Positions 1 to 5,239 of a stretch of 9,480 nt of DNA are shown here, piece by piece (positions within the stretch are counted from its first letter, which is position 1; each line of letters starts with the position of its first letter). Both the position numbers and the translations under genes were made by a program. The stretch lies in NCBI GenBank assembly GCA_015657735.1, contig SSSX01000195.1, positions 1-9,480 on the forward strand. The letters are read 5' to 3'. The stretch is from Zoogloeaceae bacterium. Its GTDB lineage: Bacteria > Pseudomonadota > Gammaproteobacteria > Burkholderiales > Rhodocyclaceae. Under the pieces are notes generated by a model, which saw only the letters and a program-made list of their open reading frames with translations, did not search any database and was not told the DNA's origin.

Positions 1-905
1 TCGAAGGCGCGCACCACGCGCTGGCCGTCGCCGATGCGGTTGGTGCCGGTCGCGAAAACCCGGCGCCCGTTCGTCGCCCACGCGACGCTGCCGTGGTTGC
101 CGGCGCCGGCCGGAATCGGGGTCAGCGTCGCCAGCGGGGTCAGGTCGGTGCCGGACAGCAGCCGGACGACGGTCGAGTCGATGAAGCCGACGGCGATGCG
201 CCGGCCGTCCGGCGAGAAGCGCGCGAGGAAGGGGCGCGTGCCGTCGGCGAGCTGGCGCGGCGGCACGAGCAGACGGAGGTTGGCGTCGTAGAGGCGCAGC
301 TTGCCGTCCCAGCCGGTGCTGACGAGGCGCCCGCGGCGGTCGAAGTCGACGCTGTAGCTCTGGTCGCCGTAGTCGGTGTCGGCGCCGAGCTGCGCATACG
401 GCGCCTGCGTCGAGTGGACGCGGATGCCGCTGTTGTTGCCGAAGGCCAGCGCCAGTTTCTGCCCGTCCGCCGACCAGGCCAGATGCAGGATCACGTTGGG
501 CAGGTCGGGGATGCGTCCGGTCAGCCGGCCGCTGGCGCGGTCGAAGAAATACACCGAATTGGTGCCGGCCACCGGACCGGTCCAGCCGCCCACCGCGATC
601 CGGTCGCCGGCCGGGCTGATCGCCACCGAGCACAGCTTGCCCTCGTGGTTGTCGCCGAGCGGCACCCGCAGCGTCTGCAGCAGCCGGCCGTCGGGCAGGC
701 TCCACACCCGTGCGGTCTTGTCCTGCGACGCGCTGACCGCGTAGCGGCCGCTCCGGTCGGTGGCGAGGCGGGCGATCGACGCGGAGTGCATGCCCGCCTC
801 GAGCACCGGGAAAGGTTGTTCCGACACCGGCTGGGCGACGGCGAGACCGGGCAGCAGCAGCATCGTGGCCGCGCGCAGCAGGCGGCGGAGCGGGACTGGA
901 AGCAT
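1..905 (-). CDS. Exported WD40-repeat protein, N-terminal part (cut by window edge)
   Basis: The minus-strand frame is open from an ATG at 905 to the left edge (301 codons plus two bases). GGGGAG lies 6 nt upstream of the ATG, which supports this start. Residues 1-24 form a signal peptide: MLPVPLRRLLRAA, a hydrophobic core, then AVA before Gln25. The mature part shows degenerate WD40 blades, for example SASQDKTARVWSLPDGRLL (59-77), VYFFDRASGRL (118-128), STGWDGKLRLYDANL (196-210), FSPDGRRIAVG (230-240) and another ending near 287. It should therefore be a periplasmic or envelope beta-propeller, a protein-interaction scaffold. No catalytic domain is visible in this part. From memory, propellers of this exact style often form the N-terminal half of caspase-like (peptidase C14) proteins, but the C-terminus lies outside the window. 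The WD40 call is firm; the function is unknown. Confidence 0.85.
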   Translation of the reverse strand, partial: MLPVPLRRLLRAATMLLLPGLAVAQPVSEQPFPVLEAGMHSASIARLATDRSGRYAVSASQDKTARVWSLPDGRLLQTLRVPLGDNHEGKLCSVAISPAGDRIAVGGWTGPVAGTNSVYFFDRASGRLTGRIPDLPNVILHLAWSADGQKLALAFGNNSGIRVHSTQAPYAQLGADTDYGDQSYSVDFDRRGRLVSTGWDGKLRLYDANLRLLVPPRQLADGTRPFLARFSPDGRRIAVGFIDSTVVRLLSGTDLTPLATLTPIPAGAGNHGSVAWATNGRRVFATGTNRIGDGQRVVRAF

Positions 906-1091
906 GGCGGACTCCCCGGGTGGCGGTGAAGGGCAGGTCTACCCTCAAGATTACGCCAGCATCCGGCGCTCTGCCATGCTGCGCTGCGGAAGCCCGCGCC
1001 GTGCGCCTGTCGTCAGCCTGTAACGGGGCGTCGGCATCATCACCGGAGCCCGCTCCGAAGAGACGTGCGACACGGCACGAAAATATTTTGC

Positions 1092-1100
1092 TGCGGCGCA
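1092..1100. promoter_or_regulatory. Candidate PhaR-type operator half-palindrome, distal copy
   Basis: TGCGGCGCA matches TGC-N3-GCA, the core of the CTGC-N3-GCAG operator described for PhaR regulators in Paracoccus and Rhodobacter. Its centre is 34 bp upstream of that of the stronger palindrome at 1123-1137. The arms are only 3 bp, so alone it could be chance in GC-rich DNA; its position beside the better site is what makes it worth noting. Confidence 0.35.
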
Positions 1101-1122
1101 CAAAAACGCTTGCAATCTTTTT

Positions 1123-1137
1123 TGTTGCGTTGCAACA
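1123..1137. promoter_or_regulatory. Candidate PhaR-type operator upstream of phasin gene
   Basis: The 15-bp sequence TGTTGCGTTGCAACA is a perfect inverted repeat: 6-bp arms (TGTTGC and GCAACA) around a 3-bp spacer. It has the TGC-N3-GCA core of known PhaR operators and lies about 61 bp upstream of the phasin start, in an AT-rich promoter-like stretch. PhaR represses phasin genes until granules form and titrate it away; that is known for the family, and its application here is inference. No phaR gene lies in the window. Confidence 0.5.
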
Positions 1138-1186
1138 TTGAGCCATCCCGAAGTTGATTCGGTGATCGCAACCCCAGCCCCCACTT

Positions 1187-1192
1187 GAGGAG
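1187..1192 (+). promoter_or_regulatory. Strong ribosome binding site of the phasin gene
   Basis: GAGGAG lies 6 nt before the ATG at 1199. It is a near-consensus Shine-Dalgarno sequence, fitting an abundantly made granule protein, and it fixes the start codon. Confidence 0.75.
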
Positions 1193-1198
1193 ATCATC

Positions 1199-1777
1199 AT
1201 GTCCGTTACCCCCGAGCAATTCGCCGCCACCGCCAAGGCCAACGTCGAAGCCGGCATCAACTCCGCTTCCACTTTCGTTGCCGCCGTGTTCACCGCCGTC
1301 GAGCGCGTGTCGACGCTGAACCTGGCCACCGCCCGCACCGCTTTCGACGACAGCGTCGCCTTCTCCAAGGCCGTGCTTGCCGCCAAAGATCCGAAAGCCG
1401 TCGCCGCGCTGAACCTGGGCGCCGTCGCGCCGGCCGTCGAGAAGGGCGTGGCCTACGGCCGCAGCCTGTCCGTCATCGGCGGCGACACCCAGGACGAGCT
1501 GACCAAGCTGGTCGAAGCCGAAGCCGCGCTGGTCGGCAAGAACTTCGACTCCGCGCTGGAAACCCTCTTCAAGAACGCGCCGGCCGGTTCCGAAGCCGCC
1601 GTCAAGGCCGTGAAGGCTGCGCTGGCCAACGCCAACACCGCCTACGAAGGCGCCGCCAAGGCTGCCAAGCAGGTCGCCGCCGCCGCCCAGGCCAGCGTCG
1701 AGAAGGCCACCGAAGTGGCCGTCGAGAACGTCGAGAAGGGTGCCAAGGCCGCCGCCAACGCGCTGAAGGTTGCCTGA
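1199..1777 (+). CDS. phaP: Phasin family protein (PHA granule-associated)
   Basis: The 192-residue product has the PF09361/TIGR01841 phasin pattern: an N-terminus opening MSVTPEQFAATAKANVEAG, followed by long alanine-rich amphipathic helices such as residues 120-140 (SALETLFKNAPAGSEAAVKA region). Phasins coat polyhydroxyalkanoate granules in the cytoplasm and control their number and size. The length is normal for the betaproteobacterial family. The protein has no Cys, Trp or His and only its initiator Met, and residues 140-192 form a Lys/Ala/Glu-rich helical, coiled-coil-prone tail. A strong ribosome site, a PhaR-like upstream palindrome and strongly biased codons (AAG, GCC, CTG) point to high, PHA-responsive expression. 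Two hairpins follow the stop, and a PHB-depolymerase-like esterase gene comes next. The family assignment is secure; which phaP paralogue this is cannot be told from the window. Confidence 0.93.
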   Translation: MSVTPEQFAATAKANVEAGINSASTFVAAVFTAVERVSTLNLATARTAFDDSVAFSKAVLAAKDPKAVAALNLGAVAPAVEKGVAYGRSLSVIGGDTQDELTKLVEAEAALVGKNFDSALETLFKNAPAGSEAAVKAVKAALANANTAYEGAAKAAKQVAAAAQASVEKATEVAVENVEKGAKAAANALKVA

Positions 1778-1786
1778 TCGGTCGAT

Positions 1787-1810
1787 CATGCGGTGATGTC
1801 CCGCCGCATG
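1787..1810 (+). other. Inverted repeat just after the phasin stop codon
   Basis: CATGCGG at 1787-1793 pairs with CCGCATG at 1804-1810 around a 10-nt loop. It starts 9 nt after the stop and precedes the stronger hairpin at 1825-1852. It may protect the 3' end of the phasin mRNA or take part in termination; no U-tract follows. Confidence 0.45.
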
Positions 1811-1824
1811 CTTCCGGGTAGTAT

Positions 1825-1852
1825 CCAGAAAGGCCCTGCGGGGCCTTTCTGG
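1825..1852 (+). terminator. Intrinsic terminator or attenuator hairpin between phasin and esterase genes
   Basis: A perfect 12-bp stem (CCAGAAAGGCCC at 1825-1836 with its exact complement at 1841-1852) closes a TGCG tetraloop. The hairpin is strong, but it is followed only by CATTTC rather than a run of T, so termination may be partial. The next gene starts 17 nt beyond the stem, leaving no room for a separate promoter downstream of it. A likely result is abundant phasin mRNA with limited read-through into the esterase gene. Confidence 0.8.
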
Positions 1853-1869
1853 CATTTCGGAGCCGCCCG

Positions 1870-2937
1870 ATGGGTCGTCGCAAGTCACCGCTGGTTTCCG
1901 CGCTGTTCAAGCTGACCACGGCCGGCGTCCGCCAGTCGGCGCGCATCGGCAAGGCGGCGGCGCGGCACGGGCTGGCCTCGGGCAGCAAGCTGGCCGCAGG
2001 TGCCGGGCGGGTGCTCGGCGCCGTCGCGACGCCCGCCGCGGCGCCCCGCCCGGTGGCCGGCGGCCGCTGGTACGACGGCCGCTGGGGCCTCGGGCCGCTG
2101 GCGATGCGGCGCTACCGGCTGTTCGTCCCGACCGGCGGCAGCGCCCGCCAGCCGTTGCCGCTGCTGTTGCTGCTCCACGGCTGTGCCCAGGACACGGCGG
2201 CCTTCGCGGCGGTGACCCGCGCCGCCGCGGTCGCCAGGTCGCGCGGCTTTGCGGTGCTGCTGCCCGAGCAGGCCCAGGAGGCCAATCCGCAGCGCTGCTG
2301 GAACTGGTTCGGCAGCGCTGCGCGGGTCGGCATCGAGACGCAGATTCTGATGGCCATCGTCGAGCGCGCGGTGGCCGACCACCCCCGCGTCGGCGGACCG
2401 CTGTTCGCGCTCGGCCTGTCGGCCGGCGGGGCGATGGCGCTGACGTTGGCGCTCGGCCATCCGGAGCGCTTCGCTGCGGTCGGCAGCCATTCCGGCGCCG
2501 CGCCCCACAGCGCGCGCACCCCGCTGCAGGCCGGGCAGGCGATGCGCGGGCGGCGCACGCCGGACGCCGACGCGATCGCCCTGCGGCTGGCCGGCCGGCG
2601 CCTGCCGCCGCTGGTGCTGATCCATGGCGACCTGGACGGCGTGGTGTCGTTCGAAAACGCCCGCGCCTCCGCCGACCTGTGGCTCGACCTGCTGCCCGAC
2701 GGCGTCGCCGCCAGCGGGCGCGACTGCGGCGTCCGGCGTGGCGCGCGCCGGCCGCTGACGCGCAGCGAGTGGACCGTCGCCGGCCAGCCCTATGTGCGCC
2801 TGCTGCGCGTGCATGGCCTGGCCCACGCGTGGAGCGGCGGTGCGTCCGGCCAGGCCTTCTCCGATCCCGCCGGCCCGGACGGCCTGCGGCTGGCGTGGCA
2901 GTTCTTCGCCGCGGTGCTGGCCAAGGGCCAGCGCTGA
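1870..2937 (+). CDS. PHB depolymerase family esterase (alpha/beta hydrolase)
   Basis: The 355-residue alpha/beta hydrolase has the signatures of the esterase_PHB/LpqC family (catalytic-domain type of short-chain-length PHA depolymerases). These are an oxyanion-hole LHGCAQ at 102-107, a lipase box GLSAGG with nucleophile Ser184, HGDLDGVV with likely Asp256, and HGLAHAWSGG with likely His319. NPQRCWNWF at 139-147 is also typical. All three catalytic residues are present, so an active ester hydrolase is expected, on PHA, 3-hydroxyacid oligomers or other esters. Residues 1-60 are basic and Ala/Gly-rich, without a classical signal peptide, so the enzyme is probably intracellular and may contact granules or membrane. 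GGAG at 1859-1862 supports the ATG. It lies directly behind the phasin gene and probably depends on its transcript. The family is clear; the substrate is not. Confidence 0.88.
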   Translation: MGRRKSPLVSALFKLTTAGVRQSARIGKAAARHGLASGSKLAAGAGRVLGAVATPAAAPRPVAGGRWYDGRWGLGPLAMRRYRLFVPTGGSARQPLPLLLLLHGCAQDTAAFAAVTRAAAVARSRGFAVLLPEQAQEANPQRCWNWFGSAARVGIETQILMAIVERAVADHPRVGGPLFALGLSAGGAMALTLALGHPERFAAVGSHSGAAPHSARTPLQAGQAMRGRRTPDADAIALRLAGRRLPPLVLIHGDLDGVVSFENARASADLWLDLLPDGVAASGRDCGVRRGARRPLTRSEWTVAGQPYVRLLRVHGLAHAWSGGASGQAFSDPAGPDGLRLAWQFFAAVLAKGQR

Positions 2938-2977
2938 CGCGTCGCCGCCGGTCAGGTGTGGGCCGGCCCCGATCGGG

Positions 2978-2983
2978 CACAAT
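2978..2983 (+). promoter_or_regulatory. Possible -10 box upstream of the DraG-like gene
   Basis: CACAAT stands 55 bp before the start at 3039, in the 101-bp gap after the esterase gene, and is a passable match to TATAAT. I see no convincing -35 partner, so this is only a weak hint that the gene has its own promoter. Confidence 0.2.
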
Positions 2984-3038
2984 GGCGAAAACGGCCGCCG
3001 GCCATCCCACTTCGATTCCTGTCCGCGGAGACACCGCC

Positions 3039-4127
3039 ATGTCCGATCCTTCCACCGCCGACCGCCTCCACGACCGCGCCGCCGGTGCGGTGATGGGCGC
3101 CTTCATCGGCGACGCCCTGGCCCTCGGGCCGCACTGGTATTACAACCTCGATGAACTGCGCGCTGCGTACGGCGAGTGGATCGCCGACTACACCGATCCG
3201 CAGCCCGGCCGCTACCACGCCGGGCTGAAGGCCGGCGACCCGTCGCAGGCCGGCGTGCTGCTGGAACTCACGCTGCGCTCGCTGGTCGAGCGGGGCGGCT
3301 ACGACGAGGCGGATTTCTGCCGGCGCATCGACGCGGATTTCTTTCCGCTGATCGACGGCACGCCGATGGCCGGGCCGGGCGGCTACACCAGCCAGTCGAT
3401 CCGCGAAGCGTGGCGCAAGCGGGTCGGCGAAGGGCTGCCGTGGGGCCAGTGCGGCGGCAATGCCGACACCACCGAGGCCGCCGAGCGGGTGCTGGCGATC
3501 GCGGTGCGCTACGCGCTCGATCCGTCCGCGCTGGCGTCGGCGGTGACCCGCAACGCGGCACTGACCCAGACCGACGGCACGGTGCTGGCGATGACCGTCG
3601 CCTTCGCCGCAGTGCTGGGGATGCTGGTCGAAGGCCATGCGCTCGACGGCGCGCTGTCGGGCAAGCTGATGGCGCGGGTCAAGGCCGGCGCGCTGCCCTT
3701 CCATTCGGTGACCGTCGGCAAGCTGCAGGCGCCGCAACCCGGCCACGCCGAGGCGCCGACGACGGGCCGCTTCCCGTCGCCGGATGCGCTGCTCGGCCCG
3801 TCGAACATGGCCCGCGCGGCCCACGATCCGTGCGTCCGCATCGAGCCGGCGTGGAAGGTGGCGCTGGTGTATGGCATGCCGTGCGCGGTCTACCACCAGT
3901 TTCCGGCGGCTTACTATCTGGCCGCCCGCTTCGCCGACGATTTCGAAGCGGGCGTGCTGCACGCGGTGAACGGCGGCGGCCAGAACCTTGCCCGGGCCAT
4001 GCTGACCGGCGCGCTGGTGGGCGCCCAGGTCGGGCTGTCGGGCATCCCGCGGCGCTTCATCGACGGGTTGGCGCGGGCCGACGAACTGACCGGGCTCGCC
4101 GGGCGGCTGGCGCAGGCGGTAAGGTAA
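3039..4127 (+). CDS. ADP-ribosylglycohydrolase-fold protein (J1-crystallin-like), metal site altered
   Basis: The 362-residue protein belongs to the ADP-ribosylglycohydrolase (DraG/ARH, PF03747) superfamily: N-terminal GAFIGDALALGPHWYYN (20-36), GGNADTTEAAER (139-150), TQTDGTVLAMTVAF (176-189) and NGGGQNLARAMLTGALVGAQ (311-330). In active DraG/ARH enzymes two magnesium ions are held by a TDDT motif after the first helix and by a C-terminal GGDTD motif. Here the corresponding places read GDPSQ (66-70) and NGGGQN (311-316), so most acidic ligands are absent, as in the J1-crystallin-like branch. It may therefore be non-hydrolytic, or act on another substrate with a different site. It is probably cytoplasmic, as no signal peptide is seen. 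GCGGAG 8 nt upstream sets the start at 3039; the frame is also open further upstream, but that part overlaps the esterase gene and reads as shadow. The fold is secure; the function is unknown. Confidence 0.85.
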   Translation: MSDPSTADRLHDRAAGAVMGAFIGDALALGPHWYYNLDELRAAYGEWIADYTDPQPGRYHAGLKAGDPSQAGVLLELTLRSLVERGGYDEADFCRRIDADFFPLIDGTPMAGPGGYTSQSIREAWRKRVGEGLPWGQCGGNADTTEAAERVLAIAVRYALDPSALASAVTRNAALTQTDGTVLAMTVAFAAVLGMLVEGHALDGALSGKLMARVKAGALPFHSVTVGKLQAPQPGHAEAPTTGRFPSPDALLGPSNMARAAHDPCVRIEPAWKVALVYGMPCAVYHQFPAAYYLAARFADDFEAGVLHAVNGGGQNLARAMLTGALVGAQVGLSGIPRRFIDGLARADELTGLAGRLAQAVR

Positions 4128-4141
4128 GGCCGGATTGATAC

Positions 4142-4174
4142 AAAAAAAGCAACAATGGTGGCGTAATTGTTGCT
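4142..4174 (-). terminator. Rho-independent terminator of the DUF2502-like gene, possibly bidirectional
   Basis: Read on the minus strand, AGCAACAAT (4174-4166) and ATTGTTGCT (4156-4148) form a 9-bp stem around a 9-nt loop, and a run of seven T residues overlaps the stem end (4148-4142). This is a textbook intrinsic terminator for the leftward gene ending at 4197. On the plus strand the same stem is followed only by GTTTCC, so it may also weakly stop transcription from the DraG-like gene. Confidence 0.85.
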
Positions 4175-4178
4175 GTTT

Positions 4179-4195
4179 CCGGGCGTGTAGCCCGG
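4179..4195 (-). other. Second hairpin between stop codon and terminator
   Basis: CCGGGC at 4179-4184 and GCCCGG at 4190-4195 form a 6-bp stem around a GTGTA loop, one base past the stop codon of the leftward gene. It would sit in the mRNA just before the main terminator and may stabilise the 3' end or help RNA polymerase pause. Confidence 0.5.
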
Positions 4196-4196
4196 C

Positions 4197-4493
4197 TCAG
4201 CAGCGGCCCTTCTTGGCCTGTCCCGGCGGGCAGTGGCCGTCGTTGCCGCGGCCGGGCTGGGGTTCGCAGCGGCCGCGGAAGTTCTTGCGGCCTTCGTAGC
4301 GGTGGCAGTTGTCGCGCCACCAGCCTTCGTCGCGCCAGCGGTCGCCGTCCCAGTAACGGCCGTCGCGGTCGCGGTCGCCGATGTAGAGCGACATGCCGGG
4401 CACGCGGACCGACAGATCGAGATCGACCGCCGCCGCCGGCGTGGCGGCGAGGGTGGCCAGCAGGGCCAGGGGGAGAAGCAGGGCATGACGCAT
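4197..4493 (-). CDS. Small secreted DUF2502-like protein, Cys-containing
   Basis: The 98-residue precursor has a clear signal peptide (MRHALLLPLALLATLAATPAAA, likely cut after Ala22), giving a periplasmic or secreted protein of about 76 residues. The mature start, LYIGDRDRDGRYWDGDRWRDEGWW from Leu36 on (written in part: IGDRDRDGRYWDGDRW), closely resembles the conserved core of the DUF2502 family, which includes E. coli YpeC. Unlike YpeC as I recall it, this protein has four cysteines (63, 76, 88, 98), the last being the C-terminal residue, so disulfides or metal binding are possible. The function is unknown for the whole family. GAGG 7 nt before the ATG supports the start. The gene is monocistronic, with its own candidate -10 box and a strong terminator. 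Confidence 0.8.
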   Translation of the reverse strand: MRHALLLPLALLATLAATPAAAVDLDLSVRVPGMSLYIGDRDRDGRYWDGDRWRDEGWWRDNCHRYEGRKNFRGRCEPQPGRGNDGHCPPGQAKKGRC

Positions 4494-4523
4494 GACGAAC
4501 CTCGTGGTTGAACGACTGTCCCG

Positions 4524-4529
4524 ACTATA
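4524..4529 (-). promoter_or_regulatory. Candidate -10 box for the DUF2502-like gene
   Basis: TATAGT on the minus strand is a five-of-six match to TATAAT and lies 30 bp before the start at 4493, a suitable position in an otherwise GC-rich gap. The -35 region is poor (CGAACG or CCGAAC at 17-18 bp spacing), so an activator or a different sigma factor may be involved. Confidence 0.4.
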
Positions 4530-4599
4530 ACCCGCGCGCCGCGGCCCGTTCGGTGACGACAGCTTGAACGGACGCCTGCGCAGCGGATCGCGCTGTCGT

Positions 4600-4605
4600 T
4601 ACAAT
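4600..4605 (+). promoter_or_regulatory. Candidate -10 box for the 4651 gene
   Basis: TACAAT is a five-of-six match to TATAAT, 45 bp before the ATG at 4651, in the divergent gap. No good -35 box is seen at normal spacing; TTGAAC at 4564-4569 is too far away (30-bp spacer). Confidence 0.35.
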
Positions 4606-4650
4606 GCCGGCGACGCCGGACCCGCGACCCCGGCGGCACGAGGAGAGAGC

Positions 4651-5160
4651 ATGGCCGTCATTTTTGCCAAAACCCCGAAGGGCCACGCCGAGATCGGCAC
4701 CCGCGCCGGCGGCCTGAGCCCGCGGGTGCGCCGGGTGCTGATCTTCGTGGACGGCAAGCGGCCGGTGGCCGAGCTGCGCGGCATGCTGCAGTCCGACGAC
4801 CTGCAGCACACCCTCGGCGTGCTCGAGGAGGAGGGCTACATCGAGGCGGTCGGCGTGAGCGGCCCGGCGGCCCGGACGCTGGCCCTCGAGGAGACCCTGC
4901 CGCCGCTGGCCGCCTTCCGCCTGCACCCGCCCGGCGACGATCCGCTGCGCCTGCAGCAGGCGCGCAATTTCATGCTCAACACCCTCAACGCCTTCGTCGG
5001 CGCGCTGGGCACCAGCTCGCTGCAGCAGCGCATCGAGGCGGCCGCCAACCAGGCGCAGCTGCGTGCGCTGTTCGACGAGTGGTATCACGCCATCGTCGCC
5101 TCGCGCGACGGCCGGCGCGAGGCGGAACATCTGCGCGGCAAGCTGCTCGAAGTGATCTGA
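4651..5160 (+). CDS. Conserved-looking hypothetical protein, possible winged-helix N-terminus
   Basis: The 169-residue soluble protein has no signal peptide or membrane segment. AGGAG 5 nt before the ATG at 4651 sets the start; the frame continues 29 codons upstream but without a ribosome site and across the candidate promoter. Residues 1-70 (FAKTPKGHAEIGTRAG, SPRVRRVLIFVDGKR, then a Leu-rich helix and EEEGYIEAVG) look like a small helix-turn-helix or winged-helix module with a beta-wing. Residues 80-100 are a Pro-rich linker. Residues 100-169 are predicted helical (RLQQARNFMLNTLNAFVGAL and following), with many Gln, Arg and Glu residues. I recognise no named family, so it could be a regulator or an adaptor protein. 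It stands between divergent and downstream genes with its own promoter candidate, and two GC-rich inverted repeats follow. Confidence 0.7.
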   Translation: MAVIFAKTPKGHAEIGTRAGGLSPRVRRVLIFVDGKRPVAELRGMLQSDDLQHTLGVLEEEGYIEAVGVSGPAARTLALEETLPPLAAFRLHPPGDDPLRLQQARNFMLNTLNAFVGALGTSSLQQRIEAAANQAQLRALFDEWYHAIVASRDGRREAEHLRGKLLEVI

Positions 5161-5161
5161 G

Positions 5162-5177
5162 GGCCGGCCTGCCGGCC
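5162..5177. other. GC-rich hairpin after the 4651 gene
   Basis: GGCCGG at 5162-5167 pairs with CCGGCC at 5172-5177 around CCTG. It begins one base after the stop codon and lacks a T-run. It may slow or end transcription weakly, or mark the 3' end of the mRNA. Confidence 0.4.
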
Positions 5178-5193
5178 GCCTTGCCGCTTGCCG

Positions 5194-5208
5194 CGCGTCA
5201 AAGACGCG
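5194..5208. repeat. Inverted repeat upstream of the three-gene membrane operon
   Basis: CGCGTC at 5194-5199 and GACGCG at 5203-5208 flank AAA, a perfect 15-bp inverted repeat 31 bp before the ATG at 5240. It could be an mRNA hairpin ending the previous transcript or a protein-binding site at the operon promoter. TAAGCT near 5225 is a poor -10 candidate. Confidence 0.4.
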
Positions 5209-5239
5209 ACGGCACGGCGCCCGCTAAGCTGTGGCCGCC

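Larger units (their letters stand above)
906..1198. other. Divergent intergenic region between WD40 gene and phasin gene
   Basis: This 293-bp region separates two divergent genes and must hold the promoters of both. The phasin-proximal part (about 1080-1140) is AT-richer than anything nearby and carries the TGC-N3-GCA palindromes annotated separately. A small inverted repeat (CGGAGC, 2-nt spacer, GCTCCG) lies at 1044-1057. Candidate promoter boxes for the phasin are weak: TTGCTG at 1088-1093 with TGCAAT at 1111-1116 (17-bp spacer), or TTGCAA at 1110-1115 with a poor -10 near 1133. I cannot choose between them. I see no convincing coding potential in the region. Confidence 0.5.

Noticed and set aside
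93..929. A 278-codon plus-strand frame opposite the WD40 gene
   Set aside because: The minus strand encodes a signal peptide and WD40 blades with a good ribosome site; the plus-strand frame shows only compositional bias.
1199..1777. Histone H1-like or nucleoid protein instead of phasin
   Set aside because: The Lys/Ala-rich tail invites this reading, but the N-terminal TPEQFAATAKANVEAG pattern, the length and the esterase neighbour fit a phasin much better.
1040..1888. A 282-codon minus-strand frame opposite the phasin gene
   Set aside because: Its Gly/Asp/Val repeats mirror the Ala/Lys/Val codons of the phasin. It runs across the phasin promoter and both hairpins, and has no recognisable domain.
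2679..3038. A 120-codon upstream extension of the DraG-like gene
   Set aside because: It overlaps the esterase gene and reads as Arg/Pro-rich shadow. The ribosome site GCGGAG before 3039 and the family N-terminus shortly after it support the shorter start.
1885..3106. Long minus-strand frames opposite the esterase and DraG-like genes
   Set aside because: Their translations are Arg/Ala/Gly-rich without domain motifs, and they lie opposite genes with complete catalytic or family signatures.
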